DNA of 8,093 bases from assembly GCA_035354275.1 (NCBI GenBank), contig DAOQAU010000064.1:1-8093 (forward strand), given 5' to 3'. This stretch comes from DAOQAU01 sp035354275 (GTDB lineage Bacteria > Cyanobacteriota > Vampirovibrionia > Gastranaerophilales > Gastranaerophilaceae). This document shows positions 1 through 5,259 of this stretch, piece by piece (the first letter of the stretch is position 1; every line of letters starts with the position of its first letter). The position numbers and the translations under genes were made by a program. The notes below the pieces were generated by a model. That model worked only from the letters and a program-made list of their open reading frames with translations, was not told the origin of the DNA and made no database searches.

Positions 1-14
1 TGAGAGGAAAAAAG

Positions 15-953
15 ATGAAAACTTATGAATTTGATACGGTAATATTAGGAGGCGGACCTGCGGGGCTTTCTGCGGCGATTTATGCTGCAAGAGGGGCATC
101 TTCTACAGCCATAATCGATATAAGCATGTTGGGCGGACAGCCTACAAATTATCTTGAGCTTGAAAATTATCCGGGCTTCGGGCTTATAGACGGCTTTGAT
201 TTAATGGAAAATTTTGAAAAACACGTCGACAGATTTGATGTCAAAAAATTTCCCATGCAAGAAATAGATAAAATTGACCTTACGGCTCAAATTAAAATAA
301 TCCAGACCAAAGAAGCTACTTTTAAAGCAAAAACCGTAATTCTTGCAACAGGTGCAAAATCCAAGAAACTGGGAATCAGCGGAGAAAAAGAATTCTTGGG
401 AAGAGGGGTAAGCTACTGTGCGGTGTGCGACGGGGCATTTTATAAAGACAAAAATGTTGCTGTAATAGGCGGCGGTAACGCGGCAGTCGAAGAAGGGATG
501 TATTTGACAAAATTTGCCAAAAAAGTCTATATCATACACAGGCGCGATACTCTAAGAGCAGACAAAATCATTCAGGAAAGAGCCTTCAAGAACAAAAAAG
601 TGGAATTTGTTTTTGACGCCATTCCTGTTGAAATTTTAGGTGATGACCTTGTTAACACCCTTGTTTTGAAAAACGTTAAGACAAACGAAACCACAAATCT
701 TGAAGTAAACGGCGTTTTTCCTTATATAGGCTTCAGCCCGAATGTAGAAGGGTTTGACGGTCAAATTAAACAAGACGGAAACGGATTTATTATAACAGAT
801 GAAAGAATGCAAACTTCTATTGAAGGAGTTTTTGCAGTCGGCGACATAAGAAAAACTCCGCTCAGACAGGTTATAACAGCAGCTTCAGACGGGGCTGTCG
901 GTGCAGTCTTTGCAACAAAATATTTAGAAACTCTATCAGAAATTATGGTCTAA
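15..953 (+). CDS. trxB: Thioredoxin reductase (NADPH, FAD-dependent)
   Basis: This cytosolic flavoenzyme passes electrons from NADPH through FAD and a redox-active disulfide to thioredoxin. The 312-residue length is normal for the low-molecular-weight bacterial family. Visible motifs in order: an N-terminal FAD-binding Rossmann loop (GGGPAG at about residues 12-17), the catalytic pair C135-A-V-C138 followed by D139-G, a second nucleotide-binding loop (GGGNAA, 152-157) for NADPH, the HRR triplet at 175-177 that typically contacts the NADPH 2'-phosphate, and the C-terminal FAD-binding FAVGD motif ending at D277. The ATG is preceded by GAGAGG with 7 nt spacing, a good Shine-Dalgarno. No promoter fits in the 14 bases before it, so it may be expressed with a gene beyond the left edge. 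Its TAA overlaps the stop of the convergent PNP gene by 4 nt. Family assignment is secure. The true electron acceptor cannot be told from sequence, since related ferredoxin- or glutaredoxin-like partners exist. Confidence 0.95.
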   Translation: MKTYEFDTVILGGGPAGLSAAIYAARGASSTAIIDISMLGGQPTNYLELENYPGFGLIDGFDLMENFEKHVDRFDVKKFPMQEIDKIDLTAQIKIIQTKEATFKAKTVILATGAKSKKLGISGEKEFLGRGVSYCAVCDGAFYKDKNVAVIGGGNAAVEEGMYLTKFAKKVYIIHRRDTLRADKIIQERAFKNKKVEFVFDAIPVEILGDDLVNTLVLKNVKTNETTNLEVNGVFPYIGFSPNVEGFDGQIKQDGNGFIITDERMQTSIEGVFAVGDIRKTPLRQVITAASDGAVGAVFATKYLETLSEIMV

Positions 954-1750
954 ATTCTTTCCAATATTTTTAAGATAAGATTTTTAAATTTGTTTTTTAC
1001 GACATTTGTTGTTTCAATAACCTCAGCGTGAGAAAGTTTTAAATCAGTAATGCCGGCAGCATAATTTGAGATACAACTTATGCCCAAAACGTCCATTGAG
1101 CAGTAATTTGCAACTATAGCCTCAGGAACGGTAGACATACCTGTAACATCAGCACCAATGATTCTGAGCATCTTTACTTCGGCAGGCGTTTCATAACTGG
1201 GACCGGCACCTGCAGCGTAAACTCCTTTTCTGAGTTTTATTTTGAGTTCTTTTGCACTTTCTTCGGCAATTTTTATAAGATTTTTCTTGTAAATTTCACT
1301 CATATCGGGGAATCTTGGGCCTAAAGTCTCGTCATTTGACCCCACCAAAGGATTAGTCCCCATTAAATTAATATGATCAGTTATAACCATTAAATCGGCA
1401 GGGTTAAAGGCTTTATTTACTGCACCGGCGGCATTAGTTATAATAAGGGTTTTGACACCCAGTTTTTTCATAACTTTAACAGGGTAAGTGATTTTTTGCA
1501 TGGAATGACCTTCATAAAAATGGTATCTCCCCTGCATTATAACAACTCTTTTACCGCATATTTGAGCAAAAACAAGCTGACCTTTGTGTCCTTGTACGGT
1601 AGAAGTTTCAAAATCAGGAATTTCAGAATACGGAATATTTATACTTTCAAATTCGGATGCAAAATCGCCAAGTCCCGAACCTAAAATAATTCCGATTTCG
1701 GGCTGAAAATTATTTGTTTTTTTGTTGATAAAATCAAGAGTTTTTTGCAT
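950..1750 (-). CDS. Purine nucleoside phosphorylase, trimeric (PNP I) family
   Basis: The enzyme cleaves purine ribo- and deoxyribonucleosides with phosphate to give the free base and (deoxy)ribose-1-phosphate, in cytosolic purine salvage. The 266-residue product carries the trimeric-family motifs: phosphate-binding GSGLG (24-28) and GHKG (from 54), GRYHFYEGH (74-82, with H77 matching human His86), TNAAGA (105-110), GPSYETPAE (183-191, with E187 matching human Glu201), GMSTVPE (204-210) and N229, matching human Asn243. The Asn and the ETPAE motif favour a 6-oxopurine PNP over methylthioadenosine phosphorylase. The start is set at 1750. The frame stays open to 1831, but those 27 extra codons run through the promoter and a tandem repeat and do not look like this family. 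No Shine-Dalgarno precedes the ATG; TATAAT ends 6 nt before it, predicting a leaderless message. Its TAG overlaps the trxB stop by 4 nt. Read-through from rpoZ, 168 bp upstream, is possible. Confidence 0.93.
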   Translation of the reverse strand: MQKTLDFINKKTNNFQPEIGIILGSGLGDFASEFESINIPYSEIPDFETSTVQGHKGQLVFAQICGKRVVIMQGRYHFYEGHSMQKITYPVKVMKKLGVKTLIITNAAGAVNKAFNPADLMVITDHINLMGTNPLVGSNDETLGPRFPDMSEIYKKNLIKIAEESAKELKIKLRKGVYAAGAGPSYETPAEVKMLRIIGADVTGMSTVPEAIVANYCSMDVLGISCISNYAAGITDLKLSHAEVIETTNVVKNKFKNLILKILERI

Positions 1751-1756
1751 AAAGCC

Positions 1757-1784
1757 ATTATAGCAGTAAATGGTAAATAGTAAA
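1757..1784 (-). promoter_or_regulatory. Predicted promoter of the PNP gene, leaderless type
   Basis: Reading the minus strand, a perfect TATAAT (1762 to 1757) is followed by 6 nt (GGCTTT) and then the ATG at 1750. Transcription would therefore start at the A of the start codon. A -35 candidate TTTACT (1784 to 1779; 4 of 6 matches to TTGACA) lies 16 bp upstream, inside a tandem heptamer repeat. The -10 is strong and the -35 is modest. The start site is inferred from spacing only. Confidence 0.65.
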
Positions 1785-1799
1785 TAGTAAATAGAAATG
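1766..1799. repeat. Tandem heptamer repeat GTAAATA (four units plus a partial)
   Basis: Four consecutive heptamers are visible: GTAAATG (1766-1772) and GTAAATA at 1773-1779, 1780-1786 and 1787-1793. A degenerate GAAATG (1794-1799) follows. On the minus strand each junction reads TTTACT or TTTACC, so the repeat supplies several overlapping -35-like hexamers upstream of the PNP -10. Slippage by one unit would keep a -35-like site at the same spacing, so on/off switching by copy number looks unlikely. Confidence 0.8.
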
Positions 1800-1918
1800 T
1801 TAAAACAGGGGACAAGAGGCGAAGATGCCAAGAGGCGTAGTAGGATAACCCACGCATCTACTCATCTTATCTTCTTATAAACTATTCGACTGTTCGACTT
1901 TTCAACTGAAACAGCCTT
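1800..1918. repeat. Composite intergenic repeat region between the PNP gene and rpoZ
   Basis: This stretch looks different from the rest of the window. It has a 9-bp direct repeat CAAGAGGCG at 1813-1821 and 1829-1837 (period 16), an imperfect hairpin at 1839-1862 (AGTAG-AT pairing with AT-CTACT around one bulged G), an inverted 6-mer AGATGC/GCATCT (1823-1828 and 1854-1859), and three tandem octamers TTCGACTG, TTCGACTT, TTCAACTG (1885-1908). It lies just downstream of rpoZ. No U-run follows the hairpin on either strand, so I do not call a terminator. The repeat-dense texture resembles a small dispersed intergenic element, but whether copies exist elsewhere cannot be seen from one window. Confidence 0.55.
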
Positions 1919-2158
1919 TTAGCCTACCAATCTGTTGTCGTCGGCTTCGGATGCTTTTACCATAATAGCGTGTTCTACGGGGTTTTCTTTTTTATAAGAG
2001 CTTTCGTAATATTCGTCAAATCCGAATTCTTCACGGGATTTTTTTGCTTGGGTTTCGTCAACCAGTTTTTTTGCGAGTTCTGCTATTTCATAAACCAATT
2101 GGTATCTGTTTTCTGTATTTTCGTTTAAATCCCACGCTACTTTGATTATTTGTTCCAT
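1919..2158 (-). CDS. rpoZ: RNA polymerase omega subunit, divergent
   Basis: The 79-residue product is most likely the small omega subunit, which clamps the C-terminal end of beta-prime and helps assemble core RNA polymerase. Support comes from the order of motifs: a short N-terminal segment, E16-N-R-Y-Q-L-V (NRY at 17-19, the family's most conserved motif), a helix AELAKKL (26-32) in place of the usual A-x-RA-x-x-L, an acidic variable stretch, then NPVEHAI (59-65) and an acidic tail matching the family's KPV-x-x-AI segment. Length and the spacer between the two conserved blocks resemble cyanobacterial-type omega more than the proteobacterial form. The start is well supported: AAGGA (2170 to 2166) sits 7 nt before the ATG, downstream of a near-consensus promoter. 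No terminator is seen after the stop. Small size and divergence leave some doubt; a lineage-specific small protein is the alternative. Confidence 0.72.
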   Translation of the reverse strand: MEQIIKVAWDLNENTENRYQLVYEIAELAKKLVDETQAKKSREEFGFDEYYESSYKKENPVEHAIMVKASEADDNRLVG

Positions 2159-2165
2159 TTTTTAA

Positions 2166-2218
2166 TCCTTTATTTTCCTTGCTACATAAATAATACAATA
2201 CAAAAATTCATTAGTCAA
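2166..2218 (-). promoter_or_regulatory. Predicted promoter and ribosome binding site of rpoZ
   Basis: On the minus strand, TTGACT (2218 to 2213; 5 of 6) is separated by exactly 17 bp from TATTAT (2195 to 2190; 5 of 6). The expected start near 2183 gives a leader of about 25 nt carrying AAGGA at 2170-2166, 7 nt before the ATG. This is the best sigma-70-type promoter in the window and contrasts with the leaderless sites. It lies back to back with the MCE gene promoter. Confidence 0.75.
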
Positions 2219-2228
2219 TGTTACATAT

Positions 2229-2257
2229 TTTCAATATTTCTTTGAATGTTATATAAT
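2229..2257 (+). promoter_or_regulatory. Predicted promoter of the MCE-upp operon, leaderless type
   Basis: TATAAT at 2252-2257 is followed by 6 nt (AAACTT) and the ATG at 2264. No Shine-Dalgarno is present. The hexamer 17 bp upstream, TTTCAA (2229-2234), is a weak -35. An in-frame ATG at 2246 lies upstream of this -10, so a transcript from this promoter would not contain it; this argues for 2264 as the start. Confidence 0.6.
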
Positions 2258-2263
2258 AAACTT

Positions 2264-2905
2264 ATGAAGAAACGACTTGTTTGGATAGCAGAACTTTTTA
2301 TCTGGCTGCTCATTCTTTTTGTAATAGCAGGCTCTATAATGTTTGCAAGATATAACTATCGCAAACATTTTAATACGTATCAGATATTTCTGCCTGATGT
2401 TGACGGCTTGATTGTAGGCTCTCCGGTCAGATTAATGGGGATTCAAGTCGGATACATAAACCAGATAAATATTGTCGGCGATGATGTTTATGTGAAATTT
2501 GTCATTACCGAAAAGAATATGAAAGTCCCTCAAGGCTCAACTGCTACAGTTGAATTTACAGGACTTGGCGGGTCAAAGTCTTTGGAATTGTATGCGCCTA
2601 CAACAGAAAACAAATTTTTATCGGATAAATTTATAATCCCTATGCCGCCGAAAAGAATTCACGATTCTTTAGGGCTTTTAAACGATATGTTTGACAAGAT
2701 TATCGGAATAACTTATACTATCTCTAATTTTATGGATCAAATCGGGATTATGAAATACAACAACGGAAAATTGCAAAATAATCTTACAGTAACCCAAATA
2801 TTAAACTTAACAAGCAAGTGGATTGAGGAAGCAACCGAAAAATGCGAAAACTGCAAAATAAAGGATAAGGAAAATGGATTTACAAAAAACAAGAGTAATA
2901 AATAA
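2264..2905 (+). CDS. MCE/MlaD-family lipid-transport protein, membrane-anchored
   Basis: MCE-domain proteins bind phospholipid and bridge an inner-membrane ABC transporter to the outer membrane (E. coli MlaD, chloroplast TGD2). The 213-residue product starts with a basic MKKR, then one hydrophobic helix (about residues 5-29) that would act as an uncleaved anchor. A single MCE domain follows (about 38-118), with the typical run of a D-V-D-G-L turn, V-G-S-P-V, M-G-I-Q-V-G-Y-I and, later, T-G-L-G-G-S-K-S-L-E-L. The C-terminal 90 residues look helical and end in a Lys/Asn-rich tail with a C-x-x-C pair. The usual MlaE permease and MlaF ATPase genes are not next to it, so the partner transporter must be elsewhere. 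The ATG at 2264 is preferred over the one at 2246 because TATAAT lies between them. The last 32 nt overlap upp, implying an operon. Family call is firm; the cargo is inferred. Confidence 0.88.
   Translation: MKKRLVWIAELFIWLLILFVIAGSIMFARYNYRKHFNTYQIFLPDVDGLIVGSPVRLMGIQVGYINQINIVGDDVYVKFVITEKNMKVPQGSTATVEFTGLGGSKSLELYAPTTENKFLSDKFIIPMPPKRIHDSLGLLNDMFDKIIGITYTISNFMDQIGIMKYNNGKLQNNLTVTQILNLTSKWIEEATEKCENCKIKDKENGFTKNKSNK
2861..2873 (+). promoter_or_regulatory. Ribosome binding site of upp inside the MCE gene
   Basis: AAGGA at 2861-2865 lies 8 nt before the upp ATG at 2874, with a second AAGG at 2867-2870. Both are inside the 3' end of the MCE reading frame. This site fixes the upp start within the upstream gene and suggests translational coupling. 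It contrasts with the MCE gene, which has no such site. Confidence 0.65.
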
Positions 2906-3524
2906 CCCTGTCATTTTACAAAATTTATGCACCATGCGGGATAAAAATACCGACTGTCAGGGTGTCAGAATTGCAACAAGAAAGATTACAAGAGTATTGT
3001 TATATGAGGCCGCAAAAGGACTTCCTTTGATAGAAAAAACTATTACAACACCGCTAACCGTTTTTAAGGCTCAAACCATTGATCCTGATATAAATATAAT
3101 AATTTCACCGATTTTGAGAGCGGGATTAATTTTTACCGACGAAGCAATAGATATTCTTCCGCAGGCTTGTATAAGACATATAGGGATGTACCGCGATGAA
3201 AAAACCCTAAAGCCGGTTTGGTATTATAACAAAGTTCCTATGAAAGTCAAAGATCCTCATAAGTTCTACATTTTTATAACAGATCCTATGCTTGCAACGG
3301 GAAATTCGCTTTTAGAAGCAATTAAGCTTTATGCGGACAAAAAAATCCCGATAGAAAACATAAAAATAATAAGTATAATTGCAGCACCCGAAGGACTTAA
3401 AAATATTCATTCAAAATATCCCGAAGTTGAAATTATAACTGCCGCAATAGATTCACACCTTAACGAACACGGATACATAGTTCCGGGAATGGGCGATGCG
3501 GGTGACAGAATTTTTAACACTTAA
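2874..3524 (+). CDS. upp: Uracil phosphoribosyltransferase
   Basis: Upp converts uracil and PRPP to UMP and pyrophosphate in cytosolic pyrimidine salvage. The 216-residue product is close to the usual length of about 208. It shows the PRPP-binding loop D137-P-M-L-A-T-G-N-S145 preceded by hydrophobic residues and T136, the SPILRAGL motif (78-85), and a C-terminal YIVPGMGDAGDR segment that forms the uracil-binding site in the family. It ends in the typical IFNT-like tail. The start overlaps the MCE gene by 32 nt in another frame and has its own Shine-Dalgarno, so it is probably co-transcribed from the promoter at 2229-2257. Its TAA overlaps the stop of the convergent HCP-like gene by 4 nt, and a predicted hairpin spans that junction. 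The pairing with an MCE gene has no obvious metabolic logic. Confidence 0.95.
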   Translation: MDLQKTRVINNPVILQNLCTMRDKNTDCQGVRIATRKITRVLLYEAAKGLPLIEKTITTPLTVFKAQTIDPDINIIISPILRAGLIFTDEAIDILPQACIRHIGMYRDEKTLKPVWYYNKVPMKVKDPHKFYIFITDPMLATGNSLLEAIKLYADKKIPIENIKIISIIAAPEGLKNIHSKYPEVEIITAAIDSHLNEHGYIVPGMGDAGDRIFNT

Positions 3525-3535
3525 AGCTGTTGTCC
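3500..3535 (+). other. Predicted RNA hairpin spanning the upp / HCP-like stop overlap
   Basis: In the + strand RNA, bases 3500-3508 (GGGTGACAG) can pair with 3527-3535 (CTGTTGTCC) in 9 bp, three of them G-U. Inside, after a 3-nt bulge, TTTTAA (3512-3517) pairs with TTAAAG (3521-3526) around a CAC loop. The structure is centred on the TTAA that holds both stop codons. On the minus strand the G-U pairs become mismatches, so it favours the upp transcript. No U-run follows, so it is not a standard intrinsic terminator; it could protect or pause the upp 3' end. Confidence 0.35.
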
Positions 3536-5128
3536 CAGAGTCTCTTCAAGGTCTGTTTTAGGATCAGAAATTTCTTTTATTCCATAGACCTCTTTTATTG
3601 TATTAAAAAGAGTAGGATTAATTATATTTGTGGCGCATTTGCCCATGTAAATATGTTTTATCCCGAGATGGCTTAAATAAAGCAAATTAGAGATTGTATG
3701 CTTATCGCATCTGGTTAAAAATATACTCAATGGCATTTTATTCAAAGGAATTTTATTTTTGATTTCTTTAAGAATTCTGTAAAATAAAACGTAATCATTA
3801 ATCCTGTCAAGATGATAAACATTTTCTCTATTTTTATTATAACTGAGAGAAATAGCATAGCAGTCACTTGGCAATAGCTCAAAAAACGACTCAAAATACT
3901 GCTTTTGTAAAACAGGATAATTTAAAAGCCCAACTATATAAAGGTGTTTTATCTGTTTATTTAGAATTTTATCGGTTATTTCAGCCATTTTATATTCTAT
4001 TTCGTCGTAAGAAAATCCGACTTTAATCGGAGGTTTTTCTATAATCTTATTAAAACCTCTTGATTCAAGCGCGGCTTTAATCAAAGGCTCAAAATCACCG
4101 TCAAGGATTTTAATAATTCCGGGCGGTGCGACCGGATCCATCGTAAAAAGACGCCCTCTGTATAAATATTCGGACTTTTCTAAGTTAATCCTTGTCATCA
4201 AAATTGAACCCGGAAAGGATGCAAAATCCATCATATAACTGTCAAAACCCGAGCCAAAATGTCCTTTAAGATTCGGGTGTGACTGCAGTTTTGGAAATGC
4301 ATGAGCAAAAAGCATTTCCACCCCGTGAGTATATACCCCTATTTCTTTACCTTCACAAGCTTTTAAAACCCTTTCAAGTTTATTAAAATCAGAGCCTGAA
4401 ACCAAAATCGCTTTACCGAGTTGTGCGCTGGAAGCTACTTCGGTCTGTCTTATTGGACCGTAAAGCTCATTTTGAGTATAAAAAATTGTTCTTAGAATGT
4501 CATAATAAATATCCAAAACATCATCTATCGCCCTTTTGGCTTGCTCCTGTGAAAAATTTGTCACATTAATTGAAGACAACAAAGATAAAATTGCATAATA
4601 TCCTTGGTCATGGTCTTTGCCCATTCTTTTTAATTCCATTAATTTAATACTCATGCTTTTTATTAAAAAAACCATGATGTCAAAAAGAGCTTTTTGATTA
4701 GGGTTTAATAATTCTGCTTTTTTGAGAAAATATTTTTCGCCCCGCTTTATTGCATCGCTAAGATAAATATTTTTGTGATGCTTAAAGTAAGTTTTAATTG
4801 ACTCTATATCCAGGCTGTTCTTTTCACAAAAATTTTTATAAATGGTTTTTGACTCCACTACATAATCGTTTAATTTATTAGTAAGTTCCCTAAACTGTTG
4901 CTGGTTATATTCAACAGACAATGCTAAATTCCCGAGTGAATAAATAACGGTTTCTTTAATCTGCTCATTTTTAACCCCAAATTCTTTTAACTTGATAAGA
5001 TAAAACGAAAGTTCTTTTAAATACAATAAAATTATTTCCTGCAAAGAAGACAGAATGGGACTATCTGAACAAATCCCTCTGCTAAGGCATTCGCTGCACT
5101 CGTTATTTGTTTTCTGGAAGTTATACAT
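3521..5128 (-). CDS. Hybrid-cluster-protein (prismane/hydroxylamine reductase) homologue lacking most cluster ligands
   Basis: The 535-residue length and motif order match the hybrid cluster protein (HCP) family, whose active members carry an N-terminal Fe-S cluster and a hybrid Fe-S-O cluster and reduce hydroxylamine or nitric oxide. Family landmarks seen: an FQ near the N-terminus, ILVSGSDFNKLE (241-252; HCP has ISGHDL), VYTHGVEML-x-AH (265-276; HCP has VYTHGEMLPAH), FGSG and DFASFPGSILMT (291-312), Y-x-GRLFT (323-329), and a C-terminal MPLSIFLT and LGIKHIYMG (465-496). The metal ligands are largely missing: the first two N-terminal Cys are N3 and K6, the His of GHDL is S246, the persulfide Cys of MTTNC is N315, and the three C-terminal Cys align near L401-L402, Y430 and I443. 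The Glu of WYEQK aligns with D475. E271 and Cys 11, 14 and 20 remain. A Shine-Dalgarno (GAGGTG, 5139 to 5134) lies 5 nt before the ATG. The frame is intact, so this is not a decayed gene. Function unknown; ligand mapping is from memory of the family. Confidence 0.75.
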   Translation of the reverse strand: MYNFQKTNNECSECLSRGICSDSPILSSLQEIILLYLKELSFYLIKLKEFGVKNEQIKETVIYSLGNLALSVEYNQQQFRELTNKLNDYVVESKTIYKNFCEKNSLDIESIKTYFKHHKNIYLSDAIKRGEKYFLKKAELLNPNQKALFDIMVFLIKSMSIKLMELKRMGKDHDQGYYAILSLLSSINVTNFSQEQAKRAIDDVLDIYYDILRTIFYTQNELYGPIRQTEVASSAQLGKAILVSGSDFNKLERVLKACEGKEIGVYTHGVEMLFAHAFPKLQSHPNLKGHFGSGFDSYMMDFASFPGSILMTRINLEKSEYLYRGRLFTMDPVAPPGIIKILDGDFEPLIKAALESRGFNKIIEKPPIKVGFSYDEIEYKMAEITDKILNKQIKHLYIVGLLNYPVLQKQYFESFFELLPSDCYAISLSYNKNRENVYHLDRINDYVLFYRILKEIKNKIPLNKMPLSIFLTRCDKHTISNLLYLSHLGIKHIYMGKCATNIINPTLFNTIKEVYGIKEISDPKTDLEETLGQQL

Positions 5129-5259
5129 AAATACACCTCAATAGCATTCTACAAATAACTTGAACAAAATAAATTACACGTTATGTTAATCTTTTGGATA
5201 ATTAAAGTAGAAAGCACAGAAAAATTGCTTTTTACTTCAAATTATTATAAAATTCCTTT
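5129..5259. promoter_or_regulatory. Divergent intergenic region between the HCP-like and glycosyltransferase genes
   Basis: These 131 bp must hold both promoters. The glycosyltransferase side is clear: TTGCTT at 5225-5230, a 17-bp spacer, then TAAAAT at 5248-5253 ending 6 nt before the ATG. On the minus side, GAGGTG at 5139-5134 is a solid Shine-Dalgarno, but no convincing -35/-10 pair was found. TAGAAT and TGTAAT occur upstream with poor -35 partners. I looked for FNR/CRP-type (TTGAT-N4-ATCAA) palindromes, as expected near many hcp genes, and saw none. Confidence 0.55.
5225..5253 (+). promoter_or_regulatory. Predicted promoter of the glycosyltransferase gene, leaderless type
   Basis: TTGCTT (5225-5230) and TAAAAT (5248-5253) are 17 bp apart, and 6 nt (TCCTTT) separate the -10 from the ATG at 5260. 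An overlapping TATAAA at 5246-5251 is an alternative -10 that would leave 8 nt. No Shine-Dalgarno is present. The arrangement matches three other genes in the window. Confidence 0.5.

Noticed and set aside
201..539. 112-codon minus-strand frame inside trxB
   Set aside because: It is the complement of a strongly conserved enzyme gene, has no promoter or ribosome binding site and no family features.
1496..1684. 62-codon plus-strand frame inside the PNP gene
   Set aside because: Opposite-strand shadow of conserved PNP motifs with no coding support.
1751..1831. N-terminal extension of the PNP reading frame by 27 codons
   Set aside because: It crosses the TATAAT promoter and the heptamer repeat, reads as low-complexity hydrophobic residues, and the family normally begins close to the MQKTL start.
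1885..1908. CRISPR-like array from the TTCGACTG repeats
   Set aside because: The units are 8 bp, directly adjacent and without spacers; no cas genes are present.
2246..2263. ATG at 2246 as the MCE gene start
   Set aside because: The six extra codons are the promoter -10 itself and no Shine-Dalgarno precedes them; MKKR before the membrane helix is a normal start.
3521..5128. Pseudogene call for the HCP-like gene because catalytic residues are missing
   Set aside because: The frame is full length with a good ribosome binding site and intact fold motifs; missing ligands without frame damage suggest changed function, not decay.
5129..5259. FNR/CRP- or HcpR-type operator upstream of the HCP-like gene
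   Set aside because: The only near-palindrome (TTACACG...TGTTAA, about 5173-5188) has matching ends but a mismatched centre, so I do not call a site.
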